From: Chromatiales bacterium (ex Bugula neritina AB1)
GTDB taxonomy: Bacteria; Pseudomonadota; Gammaproteobacteria; Granulosicoccales; Granulosicoccaceae
Length of the DNA: 64,000 bases
Direction: 5' to 3'
NCBI GenBank assembly: GCA_001730015.1
Contig: MDLA01000192.1
Location: 62,001-126,000 of the forward strand
Both the position numbers and the translations under genes were made by a program. The notes under the pieces were generated by a model, which saw only the letters and a list, made by a program, of their open reading frames with translations, had not been told where the DNA came from and searched no databases. Positions 16,499 to 25,721 of the stretch are shown one piece after another (positions within the stretch are counted from its first letter, which is position 1; every line of letters begins with the position of its first letter).

Positions 16499-17539
16499 TT
16501 AATTAAAACGACTCTCTACCGTTTTCACCGGCGGATGCATATCGGTAAGCGGCCAGCGAGGGCGAATTACCATTTCCGTGGCGCTGGATTCTCCTGCTTG
16601 CAGGCGCATGGCTCCGGCGAACGCAATCATTGCCCCGTTGTCGGTACAAAACTCCAGCCGTGGACAAAACAGTTCGCCGTTCAATTCGCTTGTCATCTTT
16701 TCGAGTGCACTCCGCAGCCGGGTATTCGACGCAACACCACCTGCAACAACCAGATGGTGCAACTTCTCTTGCTGTAATGCCCGTCGACATTTAATACACA
16801 AGGTATCAACCACCGAAGCCTGAAAACCAGCGGCGATATCATTTACTGCGAGTGGATCTTGATTAACTTCAGTAAAAGCCGTGATAGCCGCTGTTTTCAA
16901 ACCACTGAAACTGAAATCAAGACCCGGACGGTTTGTCATTGGTCGTGCAAAAACAAACTTTTCCGGATTACCCTGTTCTGCTGCTTTGGCAAGCTTCGGC
17001 CCTCCCGGGTAACCTAAACCAAGCATTTTCGCCGTTTTATCAAAGGCCTCACCGGCTGCATCATCGAGTGTATCACCCAGTAAATGGTATACACCCAGCC
17101 CGTCAACCCGCACCAGTTGGGTGTGGCCGCCAGATACCAACAGGCAGATGAACGGAAAATCGGGGCTCCCGGCCTCCAGCATAGGTGCCAGCAAATGTGC
17201 TTCCATATGGTGAACCGCGAGAGCCGACACCCCGAGTGCCCACGCTAATGTACGACCCGCCACAGCACCGCTGAATAACGCCCCGGCTAATCCGGGTCCG
17301 GCGGTATAAGCCACTGCATCAATCTGATCTATTCCGGTGTTAGCCTGTGCTACACATTCCCGTGTCAGCGCGACCCATCTGCGGATATGATCTCGCGATG
17401 CGATTTCAGGCACGACTCCGCCATAAGATTCATGTATTTTCACCTGGCTGTGAAGCATATGGGCCAGTAAACCCTGCCCGGTATCGTACAGAGCCACCCC
17501 GGTTTCATCGCATGAAGTCTCTATTCCGAGGACTCTCAC
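16499..17539 (-). CDS. tsaD: tRNA N6-threonylcarbamoyladenosine transferase TsaD
   Basis: Transfers the threonylcarbamoyl group to A37 of ANN-decoding tRNAs, with TsaB and TsaE. Seen: the start VRVLGIETSCDETGVAL, the metal-binding HMEAH motif (HHMEAHLLAP), SGGHTQLV, and the ASKPH/actin-like ATP-binding segments (VVAGGVASN, FCTDNGAMIAF). The frame is open to 17725, but that extension is unlike the family and would cover the rpsU promoter. I choose the GTG at 17539, which gives 346 residues, the usual size. It diverges from rpsU. Confidence 0.96.
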   Translation of the reverse strand: MRVLGIETSCDETGVALYDTGQGLLAHMLHSQVKIHESYGGVVPEIASRDHIRRWVALTRECVAQANTGIDQIDAVAYTAGPGLAGALFSGAVAGRTLAWALGVSALAVHHMEAHLLAPMLEAGSPDFPFICLLVSGGHTQLVRVDGLGVYHLLGDTLDDAAGEAFDKTAKMLGLGYPGGPKLAKAAEQGNPEKFVFARPMTNRPGLDFSFSGLKTAAITAFTEVNQDPLAVNDIAAGFQASVVDTLCIKCRRALQQEKLHHLVVAGGVASNTRLRSALEKMTSELNGELFCPRLEFCTDNGAMIAFAGAMRLQAGESSATEMVIRPRWPLTDMHPPVKTVESRFN

Positions 17540-17592
17540 GGCACTTTTACCATCATATTTTCGATTAACATTACTCTTTCCGGGTCGATTAC

Positions 17593-17620
17593 TTGCTTGT
17601 ACAGCATAAACCCTTATAAT
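17593..17620 (+). promoter_or_regulatory. rpsU promoter
   Basis: A -35 like TTGCTT (17593-17598) and a consensus -10 TATAAT (17615-17620) with a 16-base spacer, giving a start near 17627 and a leader of about 79 bases before rpsU. Confidence 0.65.
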
Positions 17621-17643
17621 TGTTGGGCTAAGCATACTCCGTC

Positions 17644-17659
17644 GGTGTATCAATACACC
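17644..17659 (+). promoter_or_regulatory. Perfect hairpin in the rpsU leader
   Basis: GGTGTAT (17644-17650), 2 bases, ATACACC (17653-17659): a perfect 7-base inverted repeat in the 5' leader of rpsU, near the predicted transcript start. It could be an operator or a ribosomal-protein autoregulatory structure. The loop of two bases makes a stable RNA hairpin less likely than a DNA site. Confidence 0.35.
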
Positions 17660-17705
17660 ACAAAAAAACAGTAGCGCAAATGCGCGAGACGAGACAAACC
17701 TAAAT

Positions 17706-17921
17706 ATGCCATCTGTACGTGTCAAAGAGAACGAACCCTTTGAAATAGCCTTACGCCGCTTTAAGCGATCCTGTGAAAAAGCGGGCGTACTGACAGAAAC
17801 CCGTCGTCGGGAGTACTACGAAAAGCCTACCACCGAGCGCAAGCGAAAGGCGGCCGCCGCAGTAAAGAGACACCAGAAAAAATTGTCGAAAGAAGTTTCG
17901 CGACGCGTAAGACTCTACTAG
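17706..17921 (+). CDS. rpsU: 30S ribosomal protein S21
   Basis: Small basic protein of the 30S platform that helps base-pairing of mRNA with the anti-Shine-Dalgarno sequence. Seen: PSVRVKENEPFEIALRRFKR at the start, KAGVLTETRRREYYEKPT in the middle, and a Lys/Arg-rich C-terminal helix. Length 71 exactly matches the family. Ten bases separate it from yqeY. The usual following gene, dnaG, is not here but near 32.5 kb. Confidence 0.99.
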   Translation: MPSVRVKENEPFEIALRRFKRSCEKAGVLTETRRREYYEKPTTERKRKAAAAVKRHQKKLSKEVSRRVRLY

Positions 17922-17931
17922 AGAGCAACGC

Positions 17932-18381
17932 ATGTCAGCGATAAAAGCCGCAATTCTGGCTGATATAAAGACGTGCATGAAAACCGGCGACAAAACGCGA
18001 CTGGGCGTTTTGCGGCTGATCTCGGCTGCCGTCAAGCAACGCGAGGTCGATGAAAGAATTGAGATAGATGATCCGTCGATGATCACTATCCTCGATAAAA
18101 TGGCCAAGCAACGGCGGGAATCGATCGAGCAGTTCACTAAAGGAGACCGGGCTGATCTCGCTGCTGTCGAACTGGCAGAGCTGGAAATCATTCAAACTTA
18201 TCTTCCGCAGGCCCTGCCCCAGGACGAAATTGAAAGCCTGATTGAAACGGCAATTAGCAATACTGGCGCAAGCTCAATTCGTGATATGGGTAAAGTTATG
18301 GGTATCCTCAAACCTCAGTTGCAGGGCCGTGCCGATATGTCAGCCGTCAGCGCACTGATCAAATCAAAACTCGGCGCGTAA
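17932..18381 (+). CDS. yqeY: GatB/YqeY domain protein
   Basis: A 149-residue protein with the all-helical YqeY fold shared with the tail of the GatB subunit of tRNA amidotransferase. Seen: KTGDKTRLGVLRLISAAVK near the start, the IEQFTKGDRADLAAVELAE segment, IIQTYLPQALPQDEIE, and the closing DMGKVMGILKPQLQGRADMS. All are strongly conserved. Its role is thought to lie in tRNA charging or binding but is not settled. It directly follows rpsU, the order seen across many proteobacteria. Confidence 0.95.
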   Translation: MSAIKAAILADIKTCMKTGDKTRLGVLRLISAAVKQREVDERIEIDDPSMITILDKMAKQRRESIEQFTKGDRADLAAVELAELEIIQTYLPQALPQDEIESLIETAISNTGASSIRDMGKVMGILKPQLQGRADMSAVSALIKSKLGA

Positions 18382-18722
18382 TCACCACCGTAACCCGGGC
18401 TTCCTGAACAATTTACCCCGGCCAATTTGCAGAGGCCAATTGCCAGCACTACATACAAGCCTTAATATCTCCCTGGTTCACATGCAAGCCCGCATGCTAT
18501 ATACAGTCCACCGCAAGGAAACTTGCAGCCAGTTCAGGATCAGCCCCGCATCACCCCAGACCACTGCTCAGCATTGCTCATTATAACCGCCCTTGTGCGA
18601 CACACACTCTAACCACATATTCTCCGACGGAGATACTATGTGAAACCCAAGCCTGTTTGTCTCCACCGTTTTTTAAAGGATGCAATGCCGCTTCGCGCAT
18701 TCTGAATATCTAGAGATCCAAT
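18382..18722 (+). other. Gene-poor leader region before hemE
   Basis: No clear gene in 341 bases. It contains several small perfect inverted repeats: CATGC/GCATG (18481-18496), GCAAG-GAAA-CTTGC with a GNRA-type loop (18513-18526) and TCTCC/GGAGA (18621-18633). A possible leader peptide of 21 residues (GTG at 18640 to TGA at 18705) has a GGAGA sequence 7-8 bases upstream and ends 17 bases before the hemE start. These could form a structured hemE leader, but nothing matches a riboswitch I know. Confidence 0.35.
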
Positions 18723-19790
18723 ATGCACTCGATTAAAAACACACGTCTGCTCGATGTACTCCACAACAAACCGGTCGATCGGACGCCAATCTGGATCATG
18801 CGTCAGGCGGGCCGTTACCTGCCGGAGTATTTGCAGACACGCCAGCAAGCCGGCGACTTTATGACACTGGCGAGTACACCCGAGCTTGCTTGTGAGGTAA
18901 CACTGCAACCTATCCGCCGCTTCAGCCTTGATGCGGCTATCTTGTTTTCAGATATTCTAACCGTCCCGGACGCCATGGGACTCGAATTGTATTTCGCCGC
19001 CGGGGAAGGCCCGAAATTTAAAAAACCGACCCGTACCCCTGAAGATATCAGGCAGTTGGCTACCCCGGACCCGGAAACCGAGTTGCGGTATGTAATGGAT
19101 GCTGTGCGGCTGATTCGAAGGGAACTCAACGACAGCATTCCGCTGATCGGATTCGCTGGAAGCCCGTGGACGGTTGCGACCTACATGATCGAGGGCAGTG
19201 GCAGCAAAGACTACGTGCATGTAAAAAAATTAATGTATGGCGACGAAAACGCTTTGCATCTGCTGCTTTCAAAAATCACAGACACAACAATTTCCTACTT
19301 GCGTGCTCAGGCAAATGCAGGTGCGCAGGCGCTGATGGTCTTTGACACCTGGGGTGGCATACTCACTCCCCGTGCCTATCAGAGCTTTTCACTGCACTAT
19401 ATGCAAAAGATCGTTGACGCTATTCGGGAATCACACTCAACTATCCCGATCACACTCTTTACCAAAAATGGCGGCATGTGGTTACCCGATATTGCCAGAA
19501 CCGGTTGCAATGCCGTTGGCGTCGATTGGACCATCGATCTGCGTGACGCGCGTGCACTGACCCAGGACCGCGTTGCCCTGCAGGGTAACCTCGACCCCGG
19601 CGTATTGTATGGATCCAGAGAAAAAATAAAGGAAGAGGTTCATCGAGTGCTGGAAAGCTATGGACCCGGTGAGCGTCACATTTTCAATCTCGGTCACGGC
19701 ATTCATCAGCATATTGATCCCGATAACGTTGAGTTCATGATTGAATCACTTCATGAACTCAGTCCGGCATTTCACGGCGGCTCAACTTAA
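18723..19790 (+). CDS. hemE: Uroporphyrinogen decarboxylase
   Basis: Decarboxylates the four acetate side chains of uroporphyrinogen III to give coproporphyrinogen III, in haem synthesis. Seen: the signature PVDRTPIWIMRQAGRYLPEY (17-36), containing the essential Arg; FSDILTVPDAMGLEL (about 78-92) with the catalytic Asp; a GFAGSPWT segment, and the terminal FNLGHGIHQHIDPDNV. Length 355 is typical. Haem products of this pathway feed the oxidase genes elsewhere in the window, but there is no shared operon. Confidence 0.99.
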   Translation: MHSIKNTRLLDVLHNKPVDRTPIWIMRQAGRYLPEYLQTRQQAGDFMTLASTPELACEVTLQPIRRFSLDAAILFSDILTVPDAMGLELYFAAGEGPKFKKPTRTPEDIRQLATPDPETELRYVMDAVRLIRRELNDSIPLIGFAGSPWTVATYMIEGSGSKDYVHVKKLMYGDENALHLLLSKITDTTISYLRAQANAGAQALMVFDTWGGILTPRAYQSFSLHYMQKIVDAIRESHSTIPITLFTKNGGMWLPDIARTGCNAVGVDWTIDLRDARALTQDRVALQGNLDPGVLYGSREKIKEEVHRVLESYGPGERHIFNLGHGIHQHIDPDNVEFMIESLHELSPAFHGGST

Positions 19791-19909
19791 CTGCCTTGGT
19801 ATCTAGAGCTAAGTGGCACCGGAATGTAATCAATTCTGACTGAAAAAGGCTTAGATCTTTCGAAGCGAGCACTCTTCAGCAAAAGCGTTCCGATGTTCAG
19901 GCAATTACA

Positions 19910-22609
19910 CTAGAACAGCTGATCTAGTTTTTTCTTTTGCGTTGAAGGTGGCGGCCGCTCAATCTTACGCCTCACAATCGGTGCGGACTCACTAACAATC
20001 TGCACCTGAGGCTGTTGGGTAGCGGCGCCATTACCCGTAGTAACTACATTGACGGCTGCAGGTTGGGTAGTTATTACTGCTGGAACTTCTATTTGCACAG
20101 GCTCAGCAGACTCTGTCGGGATATATTCCTCACGGAAAAATTCAAAGTAGGAATTGTCACTACCCGGGCTGGCCAGTTTTCCGGTTTTGCGATCAACGCG
20201 CACTGTTGCAATACCTTCCGGTTGGTACTCCTGATCTTCCGGCACGCCCTGTAACGCTACTTGCATGTAATCGATCCACATTGGAAGGGCTGCAACACCA
20301 CCACTTTCCCTTGGCCCCAGTGACTGTTGCTCATCGTAGCCAATCCAGGCAGTTGCCACAAGCGAGCTGTTAAAACCGGTAAACCATGCATCGTAGAGAT
20401 CGTTAGTTGTACCGGTTTTTCCTGCGACATCAGCACGGCCCAATACCAATGCCCGTTTAGCCGTACCACGCGTTACCACTTCACGCATTATTGAACGCAT
20501 GATAAACGCATTACGCTCATCAATTACCCTCCGGGCAATCACTAACTTTGGCGGAGCCGGAATCACTGCATCTTCATTTTCAGTGGCATCCAGTGCGGCA
20601 GCCAGCGACAAGGCGGGCTCTATGTCGGTGTCGGTGTCGGTGTCGGTGTCATCACTAACAGCAACATTTTCAATCGCCACATCCGTACCGATCCGCTCTA
20701 ATATTTCCGCACACATCTCTTCGTTTTCACACAACTCCACTGCGGCAGACTGATAGACAATGTTGCCGTCTCCGTCGACGATTTTTTCGATAAATCGAGG
20801 CGCAATGTAATAACCGCCGTTGGCAAACACCGTATAAGCAGAGGCTAGCTGAATAGGTGTCATGTCTCCGCTTCCCAGGGCCAGTGACAAGTTGCGCGGC
20901 AAACTGCGAGCTTCGAAGTTGAATCTTTTTGAGTAACGAACAGCGCGCCCGATTCCGAGTTCCTGCAGCAATCTGATCGACACCAGATTACGTGACTTAA
21001 CCAGCGCCTCGCGTAAACGGGTAGGCCCGAAAAACCGACCGGAATAATTTCGGGGCCGCCATTCGTCTTCCAGAACATTGTCTTCCAATACAACCGGCGT
21101 GTCATTATATACAGAGGCCGCTGTATCGCCGTGTTCAAGTGCTGCCGAGTAGATAAAAGGCTTGAAATTTGAACCGGGCTGGCGATACGCCTGCGTTACC
21201 CGATTAAACTTGCTGCGATAAAAGTCGTAGCCGCCGACGAGCGCCACAACCTTCCCTGTAGCGGGATCCAGCGACACCAGCGCTCCTTCCACATCTGGCA
21301 TTTGCGCCAATTCGTAGGTGAACTCAGTTGCCGTATCTGCTTCCACCCTGGTCCCATCATCTACAGTTGCCGGCACCTTTCGAACGTAGATCAAATCCAG
21401 TGGCGACACTATCTCTGATGGCATAGAGAACCTGGGCTTCTTGGGGTCCTCTTCGCTCTTCGGAGAAGCCCAAACCATATTCTCCCAGGAAATTTCTATC
21501 AGACTACCGCCCTGCAACCCTGCGATCGCTGTTGTCTCTGTGGTATCTACCACCAGAGCGGGCTGCAAATCACCATGAGATGGCATGTTTGCCAGCAGTT
21601 CGTCAATACTTTTTTGTGATTCAACATCTTTGGCAGTCGCCTTGCCGGGCAATCGCAGGCCATGCCGTTGTTCGTACGCCTGCAAGGCATTACGTAACGC
21701 GGCGTTCGCCGCAGTCTGATGCCGGCTATCTATAGTGGTATAAACTTTATACCCTCCCGTATAGGCGCTCGATCCAAGCCACGAAACCATTTGAGCCCGT
21801 GCCATCTCACTGACGTATCCCGCCTCAGTTTCATTGGCCGTTCGATGTAATTTCGCTGTAACTGGCAAATCTATCGCCTCTCGATATTGTTCTCCTGTGA
21901 TCTTCTTCAGTTCGCGCATACGGCGAAGAACATAATTTCGACGAACCAGTGCCCGCTGTGGATTGACTATCGGGTTGTACAAAGAAGGTGCTTTTGGCAA
22001 CCCCGCTATCATTGCAGCTTCAGCAAGACTCAGCTCAGAGACGTTTTTCCCGTAATAAACCTTGGCTGCCGACGCCGCACCGTAAGCACGATTGCCAAGA
22101 TAGGGAATATTGAGGTAGAGCTCCAGAATTGATGCCTTGCTAATCTGCCGTTCTATTTTCAGGGCAAGAAGGATTTCGTTGATTTTTCGCAGATAGGTTT
22201 TTTCCGGAGATAAATAGATATTCCGTGCGACCTGCATTGTGATTGTGCTGCCACCCTGACCTTTGCGGCCGGTTTTCAGCAGGTTGATTCCGGCGCGGAT
22301 GAGTCCTTGATAGTCCACCCCGGGATGCTTGTAAAAACGAGCATCCTCAGAAGCGATCACGGCATCTATAAGTACTTGCGGCGTATTTTCAATCAGCAGT
22401 TGTTCCTGCCGCTTCTCGCCATACTCTGCGATCAACTTGGCATCCGTTGTGTAAACAGACAACGGAACACTTAACTCAACGTCACTCAGGGCGTCGATAT
22501 CCGGGAGATTTGGTTCCAGACGCTTATATGTCAGGTATCCGGCAACCCCGACGATCAGCACTGATAGAAACGTTAATCCCAGCAGCACTTTAAATATCTT
22601 ACCAATCAA
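19910..22609 (-). CDS. mrcA: Penicillin-binding protein 1A (transglycosylase/transpeptidase)
   Basis: Bifunctional class A PBP that polymerises and cross-links peptidoglycan. Seen: an N-terminal TM anchor (about 8-28); the GT51 domain with ASEDARFYKHPGVDYQG around the catalytic Glu near 88 and GGSTITMQVARN; an OB-like insert; then the transpeptidase with SxxK as SNFK near 479, SxN as SRN, and KTG as KTGTTNDLYDAWFTG. A hexanucleotide repeat encodes alternating Asp-Thr in an insert between SRN and KTG. The Gln/Val-rich C terminus ends in a basic segment. At 899 residues it is a normal PBP1A. It diverges from pilMNOPQ, the standard arrangement. Confidence 0.98.
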   Translation of the reverse strand: MIGKIFKVLLGLTFLSVLIVGVAGYLTYKRLEPNLPDIDALSDVELSVPLSVYTTDAKLIAEYGEKRQEQLLIENTPQVLIDAVIASEDARFYKHPGVDYQGLIRAGINLLKTGRKGQGGSTITMQVARNIYLSPEKTYLRKINEILLALKIERQISKASILELYLNIPYLGNRAYGAASAAKVYYGKNVSELSLAEAAMIAGLPKAPSLYNPIVNPQRALVRRNYVLRRMRELKKITGEQYREAIDLPVTAKLHRTANETEAGYVSEMARAQMVSWLGSSAYTGGYKVYTTIDSRHQTAANAALRNALQAYEQRHGLRLPGKATAKDVESQKSIDELLANMPSHGDLQPALVVDTTETTAIAGLQGGSLIEISWENMVWASPKSEEDPKKPRFSMPSEIVSPLDLIYVRKVPATVDDGTRVEADTATEFTYELAQMPDVEGALVSLDPATGKVVALVGGYDFYRSKFNRVTQAYRQPGSNFKPFIYSAALEHGDTAASVYNDTPVVLEDNVLEDEWRPRNYSGRFFGPTRLREALVKSRNLVSIRLLQELGIGRAVRYSKRFNFEARSLPRNLSLALGSGDMTPIQLASAYTVFANGGYYIAPRFIEKIVDGDGNIVYQSAAVELCENEEMCAEILERIGTDVAIENVAVSDDTDTDTDTDIEPALSLAAALDATENEDAVIPAPPKLVIARRVIDERNAFIMRSIMREVVTRGTAKRALVLGRADVAGKTGTTNDLYDAWFTGFNSSLVATAWIGYDEQQSLGPRESGGVAALPMWIDYMQVALQGVPEDQEYQPEGIATVRVDRKTGKLASPGSDNSYFEFFREEYIPTESAEPVQIEVPAVITTQPAAVNVVTTGNGAATQQPQVQIVSESAPIVRRKIERPPPSTQKKKLDQLF
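20623..20650 (-). repeat. Hexanucleotide tandem repeat inside mrcA
   Basis: About 4.7 copies of TGTCGG (20623-20650, plus strand), which on the coding strand encode an Asp-Thr run of roughly five pairs in a surface loop of PBP1A. Because the unit is 6 bases, copy-number change would alter loop length without breaking the frame. Confidence 0.85.
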
Positions 22610-22876
22610 TGATTGTCACTCTGTCGCCGGATCTGAGCGAAGAACATGCTTACTCGCCACCGGATAAATTATCAAATAAAGGAATTATCTCATCATTTGG
22701 GTTCTTTTTAACGCTTTTGGCCACCACCGCAAAAAAACTTGGAGTGCCTTTTGCAGATTCATTATGGCAGCTGCATGGCGTTTTGTGAAAAAACCTTTGC
22801 AACTTATTAAAAATTCAGAACATATTGTTTGGATTGAATCTTTACTTGGGCACATTGCCAGGCGCTATCCCATATC

Positions 22877-23941
22877 ATGAACTTTTCATTAGGAAATACA
22901 CAATCGAACCTTCTTGGGGTCGACATCAGTTCCACGTCGGTAAAACTACTGGAACTCAGTCGCACCAAGTCGGCTTATCGCATCGAAAGCTACGCAGTCG
23001 AACCACTGCCGGCCAACGCGATGAACGACAAAAGCCTGCAAGACGTTGAAGCCGTAGGTGAGGCGATCAAGCGGGCACTGCAAAAATCAGGATCCAAAAA
23101 GAAACATGCAGCAGTCGCCGTACCCAGTGCGATGGTTATTACCAAAGTTATACAGATGCCCGCTGGCCTTAAAGAGAGTGAGCTTGAGGCACAGATTCAG
23201 CTTGAAGCCGATCAGTACATTCCGTATGCACTCGATGAAGTAAATCTTGATCACCAGGTGATCGGCCCTTCCGAGGAGCAGGCAGCCAGCAATGATGTGC
23301 TTCTGGTTGCGTCACGCAGCGAAAACGTTGAAGAACGGACCGCAGCGTGCGAAATCGGCGGCCTCACGGCAAAGGTTGTAGACATCGAACCCTACACCAT
23401 TGAACACACATGCAAGGTCATCCAGCAGCAGACCGACGTGGACTGGGCTGGTAAAACCATCGCCGTACTGGATATCGGTGCAACCATGACCAGCCTCAAT
23501 GTGTTCCGGGATGACTCACTGGTCTATACACGCGAACAGCCTTTCGGCGGCAAGCAATTAACCGAAGAAATAATGCGCCGCTATGGTCTGTCCTACGAGG
23601 ATGCGGGACGTGTCAAACGGGTCGGCGGGTTGCCTGACAATTATGAGCCCGAAATCCTGACACCGTTTAAGGATCAGATGGTGCAACAGGCAAACCGGTT
23701 TCTGCAGTTCTTCTTTTCTGCAGATCAGAATGACTACGTGGATCAAATTCTACTTGCTGGAGGCTGTGCCGAAATTCCCGGTATTGCGGAGTTGATCGAG
23801 GCTCAAATTGGTACACCTACCACCATCGCCAACCCGTTCCAGAACATCGAATGCGCCTCGGGCGTGGCCCAACAGCGTCTGCAGTCTGACGGGCCAGCCA
23901 TGATGATCGCCTGCGGATTGGCAACGCGAGGTTTTGACTAA
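22877..23941 (+). CDS. pilM: Type IV pilus assembly protein PilM
   Basis: Cytoplasmic actin-like ATPase that anchors the inner-membrane PilN/PilO complex to the pilus motor. Seen: an N-terminal GVDISSTSVKLLELS (14-28, phosphate 1 loop), IAVLDIGATMTSLNVF (about 196-211, phosphate 2), and ILLAGGCAEIPGI near 295-307 (adenosine site), with the SHS2-like insert in between. Length 354 is typical. It overlaps pilN by one base (TAATG). First gene of the pilMNOPQ operon, divergent from mrcA across 267 bases in which I see no strong promoter. Confidence 0.98.
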   Translation: MNFSLGNTQSNLLGVDISSTSVKLLELSRTKSAYRIESYAVEPLPANAMNDKSLQDVEAVGEAIKRALQKSGSKKKHAAVAVPSAMVITKVIQMPAGLKESELEAQIQLEADQYIPYALDEVNLDHQVIGPSEEQAASNDVLLVASRSENVEERTAACEIGGLTAKVVDIEPYTIEHTCKVIQQQTDVDWAGKTIAVLDIGATMTSLNVFRDDSLVYTREQPFGGKQLTEEIMRRYGLSYEDAGRVKRVGGLPDNYEPEILTPFKDQMVQQANRFLQFFFSADQNDYVDQILLAGGCAEIPGIAELIEAQIGTPTTIANPFQNIECASGVAQQRLQSDGPAMMIACGLATRGFD

Positions 23942-24513
23942 TGGCGAAAATTAATCTACTGCCGTGGCGCGAAGAAAGACGTAACCGCAAAACACGGGAA
24001 TTCGGGGTTAGCGCTCTTTTGACTGCCGCTATCGGTGCCGCCGTGGTGTTCGGCGGTGTTCGCTTTGTCCAGCAAAAAATCGATTACCAGGATGCTCGTA
24101 ACAACTACCTGCAAATGGAAATCAATAAATTAAAAGCGGAGCTAAAAGAGATTGAAGAGCTTGAATCAACGAAAACAAACCTGCTTGCGCGAATGGACAT
24201 CATTCAGGAACTGCAGACCAAGCGCCCGCAGGTAGTACACACCTTTCAGGAACTGGCCGCCCGTGTTCCGGACGGTGTCTATTTATTGTCTATGGAACAG
24301 AAAAATGAGCAATTGACGTTCGAAGGCAGAGCCGACTCCAATGCCCGTGTCTCGACGCTCATGCGAAACCTTGATGCATCGGACTGGTTCAAGCAACCCG
24401 GCCTGGATGTCATTCAATCGGCACAGGACAGCGGCATAAGCAGTTTTAAACTGCGTCTGTCGCAGTCCGTTGCACCCACCGAAGACAATCAACTAGCGAT
24501 AAGCGACGAATAG
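23941..24513 (+). CDS. pilN: Type IV pilus inner-membrane protein PilN
   Basis: Bitopic inner-membrane protein that binds PilM through its cytoplasmic start and pairs with PilO in the periplasm. Seen: the conserved N-terminal INLLPWREERR motif (4-14), which is the PilM-binding peptide; one TM (about 24-43); a coiled-coil (about 52-92) and a small ferredoxin-like periplasmic domain with the RVPDGVYLLSM block. Length 190 is usual. The start overlaps the pilM stop by one base, and 10 bases separate it from pilO. Confidence 0.97.
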   Translation: MAKINLLPWREERRNRKTREFGVSALLTAAIGAAVVFGGVRFVQQKIDYQDARNNYLQMEINKLKAELKEIEELESTKTNLLARMDIIQELQTKRPQVVHTFQELAARVPDGVYLLSMEQKNEQLTFEGRADSNARVSTLMRNLDASDWFKQPGLDVIQSAQDSGISSFKLRLSQSVAPTEDNQLAISDE

Positions 24514-24523
24514 AGGCCAGAAC

Positions 24524-25162
24524 GTGGATATTGGACAAGCAATTTCAGATCTGCAAGGACTGGAACCGGATGACTTAAAAAAAATAGGGTCCGCGCCGCT
24601 TGCGGTTCGGGCACTGGTTCTAGCCTTGGGATTTGCCGCGATTATAGGCGTCGGCTTCTGGATGATGGTGGTACCTAAATTCAATGAACTGGACAGAACC
24701 GCATCGAAAGAACAAACACTAAAAACAACGTTTGATACAACTCAGGCCAAAGCAGCAAACCGTGAAGCTTATGTTGAACAGCTTAGCGAAATGAAGCGAA
24801 CGTTCAACGTTATGCTGCGACAGCTACCCGACAAGACAGATATCGAAAGTCTATTAATAGATCTTTCACAAACAAGCGTCGCTGCCGGACTGGATGTGGA
24901 ATACTTTAAACCGGAAAACGAAGTCACAAAAGCGTTTTACGTCGAGTATCCGATTCGCATCAGCGTCACTGGCAACTATCATCAGTTCGGCAATTTTGTC
25001 AGCGGGCTCGCAGCTCTGCCCAGAATTGTCACCCTGCATGATATCGCTATACAACCAATCGGCGGCAATCAACCAGTAAGTCGAAGCAATGCAGCACACC
25101 AAAAACTGAAAATGGATTTGATCGCAACAACCTACCGTTACCTTGAAGAAGATGAGGGATAA
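24524..25162 (+). CDS. pilO: Type IV pilus inner-membrane protein PilO
   Basis: Partner of PilN in the alignment complex that links motor and secretin. Seen: a cytoplasmic N terminus of about 25 residues, one TM (about 27-49), a coiled-coil of about 55-95, and the periplasmic domain containing LLIDLSQTSVAAGLDVEYF and IRISVTGNYHQFGNFVSGLAALPRIV, split here only by position; the GxYHxFGxFVsxLA(A/S)LPRIV block is the family signature. It starts with GTG at 24524, ten bases after pilN, and overlaps pilP by 20 bases. Confidence 0.97.
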   Translation: MDIGQAISDLQGLEPDDLKKIGSAPLAVRALVLALGFAAIIGVGFWMMVVPKFNELDRTASKEQTLKTTFDTTQAKAANREAYVEQLSEMKRTFNVMLRQLPDKTDIESLLIDLSQTSVAAGLDVEYFKPENEVTKAFYVEYPIRISVTGNYHQFGNFVSGLAALPRIVTLHDIAIQPIGGNQPVSRSNAAHQKLKMDLIATTYRYLEEDEG

Positions 25163-25721
25163 TCGGGTGAATCAAACAAATTCCACTTCCCGACGCTCCA
25201 GTCTGCGAATTGCACTAGCCGCACTTGCTGCTACAGCAATGCTAACCGGCTGTGAAAAAGATATGACAGACCTGGAAGAGTTCGTCGCGCAAACCCGGTT
25301 AAAGCACCAGGGACGTGTTGACCCGCTTCCGGACTTTGTGCAGTACGAGTCTTTCACCTACGCAGAGATGGATTTGAGAGATCCGTTTAGACCACAAACA
25401 GAATTAACAGCCGCTTCAGTAAATCTGAATAATAGCGGCCCGCGTCCAAGCGACAACCGCAATCGTGAAATACTGGAAGCCTATCCCCTAGATGCATTAA
25501 AGATGGTGGGAATTCTAAAACAGCGAGCGTCCAGCTGGGCTCTCATACAAGACCCTGATGGCACCATTCACCGAGTTCAACCGGGCAACTTCGCCGGTCA
25601 GAATCACGGAAAAATTGTCCAAATCTCGGAAACCCAGATTAATCTGGTCGAATTGATACCCGACGGTATCAGCGGCTGGATTCAACGTGAAGCCCAGTTA
25701 GCTCTAGGCGAGGAAGAATGA
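25143..25721 (+). CDS. pilP: Type IV pilus lipoprotein PilP
   Basis: Lipoprotein connecting PilNO with the secretin PilQ. Seen: a signal peptide ending in the lipobox LTGC (Cys at about 37), a flexible stretch of about 40 residues, then a C-terminal beta domain with LRDPFRP, YPLDALKMVGIL, and the WALIQDPDGTIHRVQPGNFAG run conserved in PilP. Length 192. The start codon lies 20 bases inside the end of pilO. An internal GTG at 25167 is a possible alternative start. The stop overlaps the pilQ start (ATGA). Confidence 0.96.
   Translation: MKKMRDNRVNQTNSTSRRSSLRIALAALAATAMLTGCEKDMTDLEEFVAQTRLKHQGRVDPLPDFVQYESFTYAEMDLRDPFRPQTELTAASVNLNNSGPRPSDNRNREILEAYPLDALKMVGILKQRASSWALIQDPDGTIHRVQPGNFAGQNHGKIVQISETQINLVELIPDGISGWIQREAQLALGEEE

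Noticed and set aside
17540..17725. N-terminal extension of TsaD by 62 residues
   Set aside because: The extension lacks family similarity and would overlap the rpsU promoter and leader; the GTG at 17539 fits the family start.
22610..22876. Possible sigma-54 promoter in the mrcA/pilM divergent region (TGGCAG near 22768)
   Set aside because: The -12 GC element is not at the required spacing.
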